64,000 bases of DNA from Opeltia flavorubescens (GCA_000442125.1 KE546966.1:2157471-2221470), one strand, 5' to 3'; positions 1 to 13,424 are shown, counted from the stretch's first letter. A program made the numbers and translations. Notes: generated from the letters alone by a model not told the origin.

Positions 1-3000
1 GTGATAGATGGGAAGACGAGAGGTGGGTTAGTAAATTCCCAACGCGGCGGAGCGGAAGCGGAAGCAAAGAGGTAGTGGAACTTGGACTTTCAGTGTAGGA
101 TACATGAGGAATCGAATGTCATTATTTCTTCATTTCTTTCAGCAAGTTCTTCTTGTGCCATCTATTCATACATTAGAGATCATTTCATGCTTGCTTAAAC
201 AATCACAATGTTCCGAATGTGTGTCAACCCAAGGTTTCAGATTCTGTTTCTTAGAAGTCGTATCCCATGGTATGGCGAAGTCGCGGATACGTCACCGCCA
301 CCATGTCATGTAGAGCTGATTGACTTGGAAGTTTGATATATGTCATATGAGACGGCTCGATATCATAGATGCTATATAATCGCCCACATTCATGTCCAGC
401 AGTGAATAGCACATACATCAATTGGACATCCAATCAGCTGTCAATATCATCGATATGTCGATTTCCCTCAAATCATAGAGTCGACTTTCTCAACACCAGC
501 CAGTCATGCCAGTCATGCCAGTCTCGGGATTGTAAAGAAGACGAATGCTAGGGAGACAAGAATGTATGAATCAGCACAGGTAGAGCAAGCCGCAAAAGAC
601 GAGTCCGGTTCATAAGCACCCGGAGTATATCCATCCATGTATCAGGATTGAAGCAAGTCTCGTACTCCATAATTCATAGTTCGTATAAAAGACTCAGTCA
701 TAGGTCATGAAAAGAGGACGGGTATGAGAGAGTGCCTCCATTGCAAGGCTATAAACCATCCTCGTTTGACGTCTTGCTGCCCAGCATCAAGAGCAGACAG
801 AACAGACCAGGAGAAAGCCTACCTCTCTGCACAACATTCTCTAGCCCATACCCTACGATCTGAATACCTCATCGAGACGGTGGCTGGAACGTACGAAAAG
901 CCGGATGCTGACAAAGGATCCTTCGCCGATGACAATCTGGCAGTCTTGTGGAAACTCGATTCACACCGGAAAAGCACGCACGGTCCCCTTAAGAGCAAAT
1001 AGACTTACGTACGAAAGAACTTTGTCGGCGACACACGACTCGGCTCGACATGAGGACTGTATAGATCTCGTAAGAAACTCCCGTGTAGACCTCTAGAAGG
1101 ATGTTTCAGCCATGTGGACATGGTGCGCAGGACGGACACCTAGCGTATGCGCTCGAATCCAGGTTTTCGTTCACGGAGGATTTTTCCACGATGGCATGAA
1201 GTAGAAGTGCGGTTGGCGTTGAGGCTTGAAAATGTGGCTGCTAGATTCTGGCTGAGTACGTGACGGAGTTGCTCGGAGGGATCCGATTGTTGAGTCACGG
1301 ATTATCGATGATGTTTTCCTATACTTTAGTATCCCGAGCTCCGCACATGTTGATTTCTTGTGTGTGATTCAGCATCTTTTCTCTCAGGAGTGTATGTTGT
1401 ACCGTTTCAGAGGCAGTGGTGGCATGTGGCTGTTCTTGATTATATAGGCTGTCTGGTGTATCTCCGGCTGGCACTTGGTCTCACAAGATACTGCCATCAG
1501 CCGGTCCAGAACTCTTGTACATAATCGAGGGTCCAGCGCGCTGGAACAGGTACAGGCGTAGTGAATAGAGGTGGTAGTGCCTGACCCGAGAGAGTGTCTG
1601 GTGACAGATCCAAGGGAACGTTACTCGCGGATAGCCATGTGGTTGTCACACCGCAGCCGCGTGGAAGCAGGGAAGAAGAACGTGGCCTTGGTAGGGTCGA
1701 GATGAAGTTTGGTTGACGGAAAATATGTCTTGATTATGGTCATCCAAAGAAGGGAGCGGGTAAGTCCGTGAGAGATGGTGGCATGCCATCATCAGAAGGG
1801 TGTGGCTTGCGGCTCGCCTTGTAGATCGAGTAAAGTTGACACTGGATCAAGAATGTCAGCTTCGCTTGACAGAACCGAATATTCTATTATTGGACATACC
1901 TGAATCCCTCGGTGTCCTTTAAGACATTATTCCTTGAACTCAGGTTTCTCAAAAGATGAAGGCTTATGACGAAGGCTGAGAATAGGATGTTCTACTTCTT
2001 AGCCACAAATTTCCCAATTGATGGAAAGGTAAGTCCTGCCGAAGATGTGGCTTGCCAAATATGTACAAGTACATTTGGGAGGATGATCGAAGATCGTGCC
2101 AGGATCAAGTTTTGCGGGTCGCCGGGCTGTTGTGCATTGGTGTCCGCTGTATCCAGTGATCTCTTCAACGGCTTCCAGGGTTCGGTCGCCTGCGTCGTAG
2201 GTCATGCCTGCTGCAGCTATTGACACCTTGAAAACTTCATAGTACTTGTAAAAAGTCTCACGTCACAGCATATGATGATTGCGCTGTCGCAAATGCTCGA
2301 ATATGGCAAGGATAGGGTGACGGTCTGGGCGAGTACAACGATATGCTCATTGGCGGGAAAGGTGGCCACGCTGCGGTATGACGCGACATCGGAGCTGTCA
2401 GACTTGCATGGGTTTTGATTACTTGGTACGCTGGTGGGTGCTGAGTGCCCCGATCTCTGGTCGAACCTGGTTCGGTTCATGAGGATCGGCAACGGTTGTA
2501 GTACGTACCCGTCAAACCCCGTGTCTTCTATCATTCCGGGTTTAGGATCGATTGCCGTAATGCACGTTGGTGTCAGGATTGAGAAAGGATGAAGCCAAGG
2601 AGCACGAACAAGGTGTGGTATCCTAGATGATGGCTCTATTTGGCCACCGGCGGTCAGCTAGTCATTGCGAGTAATCTTCATAGGGCCTGGTAAAGCGTGG
2701 TTGATGGTGAGGAGGTGCCTTGGGCTCGGAAAGGGATATGCCGCGTCGCAGAGCAGACCAAGTTTTATGAAAGCTTGCTGCCCGCTGTGTCCCACGGTTC
2801 ACTGCCGCTTCTGCATGAGCTGCACCACTGGCCCGGAGCAATGATCCCGTTCGCCTTGCATGAATCAAACCTCACTTCGAATGTGATAATTGACCCGAGC
2901 GTGCAGGCTGTTGAGCGCGGCGAATCAAAGGAAAACCTGCATGACTCAACGGTCATCTGGCATTTCTTGCATGTCGGATTGACAGCCCGCTGGAAGCGAG

Positions 3001-5558
3001 CTGCGCAACGTAGATGTATCCCCGTACCAACGTGATGTTTCCTTCCAGGAGTGAGCAGGCTGTCGAATGGGTGTCCTCATGATGAGTATGTTGTGCTGGC
3101 CACACCGTATCCAAGCCATCAAACAATAATGAGCTGTATCGCTTGTATGCTTTCCATGTATTTGACATGTGCCGGGAGGATCACAGAAGGACATTGGGCA
3201 AAGCCACAATCCGTCATGATGATGAACGCCGCAAGCATTGGTTTGAGCGCCTTCGAAGGCGCTTTCGATGTAGTGCAGACGCGAGAGACTGCAGTAAGCT
3301 GCCCCGTTACTCCGTACTGTCGCTTCATCATCCTCTACTTGACCCTCGAAGCCACTCCACTGGTGTCGATGCTACCGTTTAGCAGATACAGCACGAGCAA
3401 GTGTCCCAAAATAGGCGGCAAGTTTAGCCTCAAAGGAGACATGCGGAAGCGAGGACAATTCCTAAACGGGAAATGGGCTTCCAAATGGGAACAGCCATGC
3501 TGGGAATACCCGCTCGAAGCTATGAAGCCAGCGACCTTTGGGCTTCTTCTTTGCCGACTTTTCTTCCACTGCCATTCCATCTCTTTCTTCTAAGCGAGAA
3601 GGACGCTACAAGAGTCCCACAAGCTGATACCTTATGCATGAAAGCGCCCCGACCACGCGCCAAAGTATCCCGGGTAGCAGCAGCCTCAGCCTGCATGGCG
3701 GCCGGTGTAACGACGTTGGCTAAAGCGAAGGAGAAAAGGAACGGTGACATGATGCAGCCAAACCGACTTCGACATAGCTGGCGAATGGCCGTCCTGCTGA
3801 GTAGGGGTCGCTATGACGATTCACCTACGTAGCTGGCCGCATCGACGCTGTCCATTCCTAGCAGTCCCCGAGTACCGTCCTAGCCGATGACTTGATATCT
3901 CTTCGACTTGCCAGTTAATCCACCCGAACAGGTCGGGCTTGATCACTTCGATCCAATTGGAAGCAGATTCAGGGCAGTGGCAGAGTTCCGCGTCAACCAC
4001 ATCAGTCTAGCGAGCCTTTGCGACAGGGTTCCCCATGCACTATGCTTTTCGATATCGATGGGCTCCATTATTTCATCTGCTTTGTGAGGCTACCTGAACA
4101 CCTCTTCGTGGGAGAAGTAACCATCTCTTCATCATAATGGCTCCCCACCCTGCTGCGTTAGACACTCCCTTGAGCTTACTGAGCTCTGCTCTTCGTGTGG
4201 CTTTTCCTCCCCTTCTCTTGTCAACCCCATTACCTATCGTGGAACATTTGCGGGCCACAAGATTGATCGTTGAACCTCTCTGTACATTTGCACCATACAA
4301 CCTAATCGACCGAGGAGGACCGCCATCTGTCTCCCTTTTGGAAGAGCTTGAGTTTTGATATAATGCTGGAGCAGATGTTGTGCAGCGTCTTTCCAGCTGA
4401 CATTTCTGATAAGAGTGACAACAATATTTGCTCAAGAACTCCATCAATCACCTCCAAAGCCGCCTAATTTGCACTGTTCTATCAGCATCAGGGAATCAAG
4501 ATACCTTACGACACGTGACTGACCTAAGAAAGATCGTACCGGCAGCTCTTGTGAGCGGGATTCGGCAGGACCAAAACACATTCGAGGGAGTTCTTCTGGT
4601 TGAGGCAGTTTTAGTCCTGCTCGGATCACCAAGGTTGAGCACTACTGGAGCAGCCTCCGGTTATATCGACGTCGCGACAGCTGAATCAGTCCAAATTGTC
4701 CTTGATTCACTGGCCGTCCGTGGCGCAAGAGCTGACATACCACCCATAAGACTTCGCTATTGTCCGTGCACGAAGTCCTGTCTATTGGGTCTTGATGGTG
4801 GAATAGGAGACTGAGTGTGGCTATAGGAGGATAAGACAATACCTGTATTCGAGGATAGCATCGACACTACCTCCGCTTGAGGTGTAGCCGCACAAGAGTT
4901 TGAGGAAAAGCTCATCAGATCTCGGGAGGTCTCCCAGCCAGTCCTTTGACTACAAGCAACCACAGTTCCACGGTTGAGGGAGGCAGCCGACCCACTTCGA
5001 CTCGGGACCAATACTCCACATATTCAAACACATGTGAAAGTCCCTCACCGGCAGGGCTGATTCGTACGCAGCATAGTAATTCTCTTATCGCACCCTGACC
5101 GGGTCTTTGTGACTCTACGTCCAGCTATTCCTCGCACATCAAAAACCTCTATTGCTTAAAACTCCCTAACATACCTACTTCATCGGTCGCTCTTTCCTGC
5201 GCTCGAACGGCTGAAAACTACCTTGGATTCAGAAATACCTGTCTTTGTCATCGTTCATTTTACCTTCGGAAAATCATTGAGAGAACCAGAGTCTGAAAAG
5301 CCATATCCGGCGGTTAGTCCTTACGAGCATCGTTGACATTGTGTCAACCACATCATTGCATACTATCCAACATCATTAGGCGTTCATAAGCATCGATATC
5401 GGTGGTCGCATGAAGCGTGCTGCTGATAAGCCGTGGATTCGGCTTGATGAGCTCGACCACGATTTCAGAACGGACTCCCCAGTGCCACAGACTGATTAGG
5501 TACGACAGGTTTTCAAGCAGCACATCTGTCTTCACCATATCCTGATATTCCACTGACC
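1..5558. other. Gene-poor stretch, no supported gene
   Basis: Several open frames of 60-180 codons occur on both strands, but none shows a recognisable domain, a protein-like composition or a convincing set of exons, and they overlap one another. Base composition is balanced and CpA/TpG are normal, so this is not RIP-mutated repeat. The 3' part may be upstream regulatory DNA of the velvet gene that starts at 5559. A spliced, fast-evolving or non-coding RNA gene cannot be excluded. A small 9-bp direct repeat (agtcatgcc units) lies near 500-525. Confidence 0.5.
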
Positions 5559-7395
5559 ATGGCACCGATCAGCGATGATTTCACTTTGACTGTCCGCCAG
5601 TCACCTGAAAAGGCAAAAATCGCAGGTCCTAAGGAGAAAGGTGAGTGCCACAGTCAATTGATGAGGACTTCGCTGCTGACTCGTGCCCAGAGCGGAAACC
5701 AGTTGATCCTCCTCCCATCGTGCAATTACAGATTCGGGATCCTTTGGATCCAGCGCAGTAAGAGGATTTCAATTTGTCTGCCCATAAGTGCTATGCTAAG
5801 AGTGTTTAGGAATTATCTACAAAGCCCGTACTTTTTCATGTGCGCCAACCTATGCCACGCCGAACTGGACAATCAGGCGCCGCTCGCTTCTCAAACAGTG
5901 CTATCAGGGACTCTGGTTTCGTCATTACATAGACTCAAAGATATGGACAATTCAGGCAAGCAATCTTTATATCTCCGTCCCACACGTTCTAACGTACATT
6001 TTAGACGGAGGATTCTTTGTCTTTGGAGACTTATCCGTCAGGGTTGAAGGCGAATATCGACTCCGTTTCAGCCTGTTCGAAATGCTCAAGTGAGTGCCCA
6101 GTCCTTCCAAATACCGGCGTGTTCTACTGACACATTCATACAGAACTCAAGTAGTCTATATCAAATGCACCTTTTCGGATCCCTTCACCGGTGAGCTGGG
6201 CAGTCATGCTTTGCAGTGTATGCATCGACTAATATTTCCTTAGTCTATTCTCCCAAAGCCTTTCCTGGTATGTCAGAGTCTACGTTCATGTCACGCTCCT
6301 TCGGCGACCAAGGTGTGCGATTGAGGATAAGAAAAGAACCGCGGACGTTATTGTGAGATCCTATAGAACCTTGCGGTGCATGCCATACTGAATGTGCACA
6401 GGAAGCGATCTGCACCCTCTCTCGCAAGACCGGATGAAGGGGCCCCTACCATTATTGAGGACACAGCGCCATCGGCTCAGCGAAATTCAACTTTCCATAT
6501 GCAGAGACCATCAGCGGTATCTTATTCCAATCGATACACGGGCATAGGAGAGCCGGCCGCAAAAAGACAGAGAACATCCGTGGACTTGAACGAGCGAAGC
6601 AATTTGGATGCTCAGCGGCAATACATGGACCAGCGGATTCTCAACGCGTACACAGCTAGAGATCAGACAGCGAACGCTTACTCCTCCGCTTATAGTCAAG
6701 GCCCGCAGTCTACCCTCAGCAATATGTCAGAGTACTCTTACGGGCACCAAAGAACGAACTCTTCGAGTACCTCTTCCCCATTCGTCTCTCCCCATACAGA
6801 AGTGTCCAATCATTCCTGGACGGGAGCGAACCTCTTCTATCCGTCTTCAATGAAAGATGCGTCGTTCCCATACCCACAGAGCCAATTTCCTGACATGCAA
6901 CTGGGTCGAGCACCTCAGCTTGGTGAGCCTTTCGTACGCCAGCGCGAACCGAACTTCACCAATCGGCTACCAATAAGCAACACTTTCTCATTCCCCCGTC
7001 CCCAGGAAACGGACAATACAGCGGCAGGAACCTTTAACCAACTCCCCAGGTCTTTCCCTGTGTCATCACACAATACCAATCCGAATGCGCGGCTTCTGTC
7101 GACTGATCAGATTGCCAACCTCTCATCTCCTGACCGTCAGCAATATCCAAGTGCCCAGGTTTCTAACGTTCTACCGCCTCTTGAGTCAACCCTCAGCTCG
7201 CATCAGAATCGAAGTGGTTCGCAGCAGATTCCACCCAGCACTATTTTACCAAGCATTGAACCCCAGAGCTTGGATCCAATTCAAAATTTGGCGGCCCATG
7301 AACACGGTCAGGAGAGTTTCGATGCCCATGAGACTTATGTTCCCGCGTCTTTTAACTTCTCGCAACCCAGTCATAAAAGACTTGAAGACGGCTGA
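5559..7395 (+). CDS. vosA: Velvet-domain regulator, VosA-like
   Basis: Velvet transcription factor that, in the VosA family, controls spore maturation and viability and represses conidiation in the nucleus, often paired with VelB. Seven exons join in phase: 5559-5640, 5691-5757, 5810-5955, 6005-6089, 6144-6190, 6244-6352 and 6402-7395, giving 509 residues. Exons 1-6 (about 179 residues) form the velvet domain, with family-typical [50 protein letters not shown] and the [17 protein letters not shown] end. Exon 7 is a long Ser/Gln/Pro-rich tail with a basic KRQR cluster that could be a nuclear localisation signal. Intron 3 (5956-6004) is GC-AG; the other five are GT-AG. The start is the first ATG in frame with the domain. 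VelB is less likely because the domain is not split by a proline-rich insert. Confidence 0.92.
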
Positions 7396-7790
7396 GGAGA
7401 GGGTCGTTGTACCAAAATAAATCTAGAATGTTTTCCTGGCAAGACCCGTCATTCGAAAGCTCAAATATTCATCCCATGACTTAGAAAGTGCGCCGTGCAC
7501 GAACATGAACGATTTCAATATAGTGCCAAGTGTCTTTTGCTGCCTCTGTAATTGTGTAAAGCTCTTCCAGCATACTTGAGAAATTGGACACTTGTTTTGT
7601 CGGCTTCATCGCTCCTTCCAGACCCTCTCCTCTAACCGCGACTACGTTCTTAGAGCGCTCGAAGATTCGCCAAAATTAAACACACGAAGACCATATCATA
7701 CCTTTGCACTTTCTCATCGCTCCGCAATTTTCCCTTGTTCGCCATTTACGAAGCATTCGTTATCCATCTGATGCTTACTCTTTTATTATC
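7396..7790 (+). other. Intergenic stretch between vosA and the orphan gene
   Basis: About 395 bases between two genes on the same strand. It must contain the vosA 3' end and the promoter of the next gene. I see no gene in it and no clear TATA or polyadenylation signal that I would defend. Confidence 0.5.
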
Positions 7791-10700
7791 ATGGACTTCT
7801 CCGATCCTTTTCAACCGCAACATGACCTTAAAAGAGACAATACTCCGGGATGTGCAGGGTTTCGTATTAAAGAGATCAAGATTCAAGCTCAGTGGGACGG
7901 AAAACAAGAAAATGCTGCTGTGGTCTCGGTGAACTACATTGTACCATGCTGATCCCTGACCAAATTGCCATTAAAATTGCTGATGTCCCCAGATTGAAGG
8001 TTGGCCGGGAACACATCTAGGTCTTATCCATACAGACGATCCTTTGATAGCCTCGCAAGGTATCCATTCGACGATTCACGAGTGGATTCAAGACACCGTA
8101 CTCGTTCCGAAAGCTACTACCGGACATTCGAAGGATTTATCTGGGGATACCTTGACTGCGTCAGAAGCTGAGAGCTGTACAAAAGGTCGGGGAAAGCACG
8201 CGTTCCCTGAAAGTGGCTCCTCGCTCGGCCATATTGAAGACGTAAAGAATGGCAAGAATCATGGCTCCTTCGAATCACCTTCCATCGCCGCTGGAATTGA
8301 AGACAACCACCCGAGCTCCAAGCATCATCTATTTGCGATGGAGGCAAATCGAATGGATATCGCCTCTCCTCGAAGAGATATGTACTCGCCTCATTCAGGT
8401 TCTTCGCATTCACCGTATTCTCCTGGAACCAACGACAAGGAGCCTGAGCGCTCGCTATGCGCCCAGGACTACTTACAGTCTGTGGGAGAGTCTTCACCAT
8501 GTGTAGATGTCTGGCCAGTCAAAGCGTCTCGGAGGACATCTTCTAGGCGGCGGAAGTACATCCAAAGTACCAGGGCATGCAGACAGTCCATAGAAACCCC
8601 GACTCGTCAACCTAGAAAGCCTACTATAGATCCAGGACATTCGACTCTTCGCAAGTGCCATAACCGATACCGTCCACTCAGCCGCTGTATCGCTCCAAGA
8701 GCACCGATGCAACCTCTCTCCTCCAGGTACGTGCTGGGCGGAACAGATTCATATGGGCTTGGTGTCGCCTCTAGCTACATATCCGATCCCTTCGAACTTG
8801 AAGAGAATGCGCCGCTTTCTGTTCCTACGACTAAGGGTGTGATGGTAGGGAAGCTGCAATAATTCTACTTTTCATTAGCTGGCTTGGCTAACATTTGATC
8901 TTAGTCGCAACCCACGATCAACCATCGTCATGGTTCTATGACTGGTACAACTTCGCCACTATCCACCGCAAGTCACAAGCCCATCAAGGTACCAGCGTGT
9001 TTGGTGTCCCCAAACGACTCGCCAAGTGGATGGCTATGTCGCCGATTCTGCAGCACGAATTGGTATTCTCTCCGTCAAACAACACCCGAGACCTCAGCAT
9101 TCTCATCATCGAGCGACGAGTCTGAAGATGAAATCAATGTTGACTCGGAGTCCTGTGTCAGCAGTGTTGCTCCGAAGCCATCGAGTCCAATGGACGCAAT
9201 GCCCCATACCCTCAGGATGGAGTCACCGTCAACAGTGCTCTCAGACGGAATATTACTAGTCTGTTTTCCGAAGAAAATGGCTGTAGGCATCTACGAAGTT
9301 CAGCTGGACATGCAGATTTTCTTATCACAGCCCGATAATTTACGCTGGCAAAAATTCAGTCTTCCACGTCTTTTGACGGAAAAGTGTAGCATTGCGAAAG
9401 GCATTGTTGAATTTTCTATCTTACGACCAAACAATGATGAGACTGACGCTGCGCCTGCACAATTCCACGCCATTGGTGGTGTAGTTTTTCAAGAAGTGCA
9501 GCCGCGATTACTGAAGGCCAGCTTCGCCGTTCACCAAGCATTTCTTCTACGTGTAAGACTACTTACTGAGAGCCACCGCATAGAAAGATGGGATGCCGCT
9601 ATTACCATTTACAGTGTCATCTCGGATAAAAATGACAAGGGGATGGACATCAAGTACAATGTCGACTTGGCTATTGTGCGACCCCGAGAAGATCTTTTCA
9701 CAAAACGATGTGTTTTTGCGATTCTTATCAAGAACGGTCCGAGTAAATCCGGGGTTTATAGGCTCAAATCTGGCCAATGCCTACTTCGGCTTCAAAAGGA
9801 CGCATATGCCCTCAATCGATCACGTGATCCAGTTGAGATCCTGGTTGAACGTGATTACCAGGATATGGACAAGCGACTAGGGGTGGAGTTTGCGTGCAAT
9901 TATTCAGACGCTGAAGAGATTCCGGTACCTTTGCCTGTGATATCGTCGGAATTCGGCTTAGTTCTTTCTGAGAAGATTTGGCTACTTAAACCCTTCCCAC
10001 CCTTGAAGCTTCATGCCATCTCTCAAAGACTTTCAAGCACTTGGCATATTAACAAGCAAAGAATTGGTAAGAAGCAATTACTTTGTTTCAATCGTATGAA
10101 GATGCCTCCCTTGTATCCTCACAATCTGGCAGAGGACGCCAACGTCCTTGTACGAAGACTTAGTCCTGTCCATTTCGAGGGCTTTCGGTATCGGGATCTC
10201 ACCGAAGATGGAGGTTCTTGCAACATTATTTCGGTGTTCGACATGGTCGTTGATATTGTTCCCCAGAAAAGATTGGAATGTCGAATGTCCTTCGACTTGG
10301 AAGCCATGAGCCACCAAAGACTCGTGCAAATCGACCCCAGTGGGTGGGTACCCAGATACGCTCTGATCAATGGTAGCCTCTGCACCGAAAAGAATGCACA
10401 TTGGTGGCAGGAAGATCATCTAATCAGTCTTTTTCAAACCTCCCAGATGGCTCCTGGCGAGAAGCTGCATATTGAAATAGTTTTCGAGGTGCATCCTTGT
10501 TTCGAACAATTCCAATCCATGCAACAAAATGGGGACCGAGTTGAAATCATCTACTCGTTGCCATGTGTTACTGACAAAATAATCATTGGAGGTAGTCTTA
10601 AGTGTGGTTATGGCACTGCCCGCGTCAGCGTTAATCATAGCGACTACAATTCCGATGAACTTTTCTTCTCCAACTCCTACGGTGAAGACACACAGCGATT

Positions 10701-11961
10701 ACCAACCCTGCGCCACGGTCACGAGCTCGTGATTTATTACTGGATGCCACGACCCCTTGAATCAGATCGATCTGGGGCAACGTCTCCTACCTGTGATGCG
10801 GACAGAATCCGCTTTTCTGGGGGCTTACCATTGTCACCACGAAAGATAAATTTCGATGATGAAATTCTAGATGAATCGCATGATGGCGATGACGAAGGCG
10901 ATAGCTACACTCCAAGCAAGTCGCAACCTCGAGCGAGAGACATGAATACTCCTGATAGAGGGCAACCTGGTACAAGCGAAGGAAATACCACAACTGCTCA
11001 AAAAGAGAAGGATTTGTTCCTAAGACACACAAGCATAGACAAGATTCCTGCGAAAGATTCTTCGCAAGTGGAAGTTGAAAGCAAATCCGACTCTGCAGAC
11101 GAAGCCGACATAGCCACTTCTGCAGAGAGCACCGAACAGGATGTATCTGACGCTGAGACAGAAGACGGCGATGATGAAAGTCTCTACGACTCTACAGATG
11201 AATCAGGCTCAGCAGACGAATCGGGCTCGGCAGACGAAGCCGACTCAACAGACGATTCTGGCTCAGACGCCTCCGCAGAGAGCAACGAACAAGATGGGTC
11301 TGAAGATGAGACGAAAGTCGGCGGTGACGAGAATGATCATGATCATCAAGACGCAGCTCCAGAATCCACGGCGGAGCGTGACCCTATCGACAGAGACAGC
11401 AGTAATGCAGTAGCAGGCGGTGATACACCAGACTCATCCGACGATCACAAACCGAACGATTCGGATGACGAGAACGAAGACAGGCAAGCTTCCGAGAGCG
11501 ATAGCGACGAGTCTAGTGTAGATGATGGTGGAAACGGAGTTGCAGTAGGTTTAAGAGTTCTCAACTTCTTCATCAACGCTATCTTGCGTGTCATTCTTTT
11601 TATTGAACGGAGATCGCCCATGCAATTCCTCGTTCGCATCCTCATAGTCGAAGCCCTAGCTTTTGCCATAATGCCGAACTCTTACTTCGGAGGAGAGCCT
11701 GCTCGAGCAGTACAATCGGTCGTCTCGAACATTTGGGCTTATCCTGGGGAGTTTGTACTGGGTGATTTCGAGAGTGGGGTGCAGCCTGTAGCCGAAGCCA
11801 GGCTTGATGAGACGCCCATGATTCTCGAAACCGCTAATAACGACATTGGTCCCATCATCGACGGGCCCTCGGCGGCAGCTGTACAGGACACACCACAGCC
11901 AAGCCAACGAAGCTTGAGGGACCGGATTGACCTTGCCTTGGGATGGAGGCCTCTTCCTTAG
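7791..11961 (+). CDS. Large orphan protein with acidic repeat and C-terminal membrane segment
   Basis: Not recognised. Three exons fit in phase 0: 7791-7928, 7993-8844 and 8905-11961, for about 1348 residues. Both introns have plausible branch points (one is ggctaac before the 8904 acceptor). Residues 1-400 are Ser/Pro-rich and probably disordered. The middle (genomic about 9,240-10,760) looks folded, with hydrophobic and aromatic periodicity and a WMPRP segment at its end. Then comes a highly acidic Ser/Asp/Glu region (about 10,850-11,530) with imperfect SADES/SADEA repeats. Next is a hydrophobic stretch (about 11,545-11,690, containing LRVLNFFINAILRVILFIE and LIVEALAFAIM) that could hold one or two membrane helices, followed by about 80 residues. 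No signal peptide is evident. The C-terminal membrane segment after a charged linker suggests a tail-anchored or nuclear-envelope/ER protein, but that is inference. A lineage-restricted family is likely. Confidence 0.7.
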
Positions 11962-12604
11962 TTCATGGGCTACAACTCCAGGCTACAAGTTCCGCGGAAA
12001 AGAACATTATAGTGTATAGTATGCAAACATTGTATTGGATAGGGATGCTGTATGAATAAACAGGTTTTAATCATGCACAACATGCATGGCATGATGCAGA
12101 TGCAATTAGGACATCGAATAAGATCGGCCCATATCTCGGTAAGATTAGGCTAAAAAACAATAGAGATTGTATTGGATTTGTTTCTCCTGTGGTGATTCGC
12201 AAGTCCGAGATCTTGAGCGCGCAAATGCCCTCAAACTATCACTTCTTACCCCTCCATACCTTCGCCGATGCTGGTGCGCAACTCTATTCATGCCATTACT
12301 CATTGTCGGCAGCTACAACCTCGCCGGCTTCATGCACCCTCCTCGAACCTGACCTCTCGTTCAAGAGCGCTTCTACTTGAGAGCTTTCCCCGCAGTTATA
12401 GCCATCATCGTCAACCAGGTAGGTATATTGTTCCTGATCGTTGAGTATCTATAAAGAACCTCTTGATGATCCTCCTTTGACCATCCTCAACATTATCCCA
12501 ACAATCTTATTGATCATCCCCTGCACCCTCATCCATCGACATTACCCCGAGCATCCGAGCTTGTAGCTCATCAACATTTCCTGATACCTTGAGAATCTGC
12601 GGCG
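11962..12604 (+). other. Intergenic stretch upstream of carbonic anhydrase
   Basis: About 640 bases. Pyrimidine-rich runs just before the next start codon are typical of fungal promoters. No gene or RNA is seen. Confidence 0.5.
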
Positions 12605-13424
12605 ATGGCCTCTGAAGGTATATGACATCCATCCAATTCAAGACCTGGAATTATTCGATGGAGTATCCAATGGTGTCTGAGTTCCAGCCACAACAGCCAC
12701 ATCTCCTCTCAAAGTTCCCACTACATCTAGCGTAACCACTGGATCTGCACCAGTCGGTTCTCAAGCTAACATTTTTTGTTTCGTTTCAGACGCTTTCCAC
12801 AAATTCCTCGCCGACAACAAGAAATGGCATCAGGATACCTCGTCCAGCAAACCCGACCTCTTCCCCGCTCTTGCAAAAGGCCAAGCCCCGCCTCTCCTCT
12901 GGCTCGGCTGCTCCGACTCTCGCTGCCCTGAGACCACCGTTTGCGGCGCCCAACCTGGTGATATTTTTGTTCACCGCAACATCGCCAATATCGTTTCCCC
13001 GCACGATCTCTCTATCCAGTCTGTCATCTTCTTCGCCGTGAATGTCCTTAAAGTCAAACACGTCGTCGTCTGCGGTCATACTTCTTGCGGAGGCGCCGCG
13101 GCCGCCTTAGGCAATGGCAAGATCGGTGGTACGATGGATACATGGCTCATGCCGCTGAGGGAATTAAGAGCTTCATTGCAGGCGAGCGGGGCGTTTAAGG
13201 GGAAAGATGACAAGGAGAAGGGGTTGGTGCTTGTGGAGGCGAATGTGAAGAAGGGGGTAGATGTTGTGAGGAAGAATGCGGAGGTTGCGGCTGCGATGGA
13301 GGAGAGGGGGGTGAAGGTTCATGGGTGCGTTTATAATGTGGGGACGGGGGAGTTGAATGAGGTGGATTGTGGGGAGCCGGAGGGGGAGGTCAAGCAGAGG
13401 TTGGAGCATTTTAAGATTGGATGA
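12605..13424 (+). CDS. Beta-class carbonic anhydrase
   Basis: Zinc enzyme interconverting CO2 and bicarbonate, supplying bicarbonate to carboxylases and taking part in CO2 sensing. A 13-nt first exon (12605-12617) joins exon 2 (12790-13424) in phase, giving 215 residues, normal for the family. The beta-class signature is complete: CSDSR supplies one zinc Cys and the Asp/Arg pair, and HTSCGG supplies the zinc His and second Cys. GDIFVHRNIAN is also typical. No targeting peptide is evident, so it is probably cytosolic. The 172-nt intron is long for this locus, and the tiny first exon makes the exact N-terminus less certain than the rest. Codons in the last third are strikingly G-ending and purine-rich (gtg, gag, agg, ggg), unlike the C-rich first part. 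The likely paralogue class is the NCE103-type enzyme. Confidence 0.93.

Noticed and set aside
3051-3593. 180-codon plus-strand open frame
   Set aside because: Composition is Cys/Met/Ser-rich without any domain or periodicity, other frames are open across the same bases, and no splice partners are evident.
4428-5011. Overlapping open frames on both strands upstream of vosA, including a possible spliced minus-strand gene
   Set aside because: A plausible donor follows one minus-strand frame, but no downstream exon or recognisable domain could be found.
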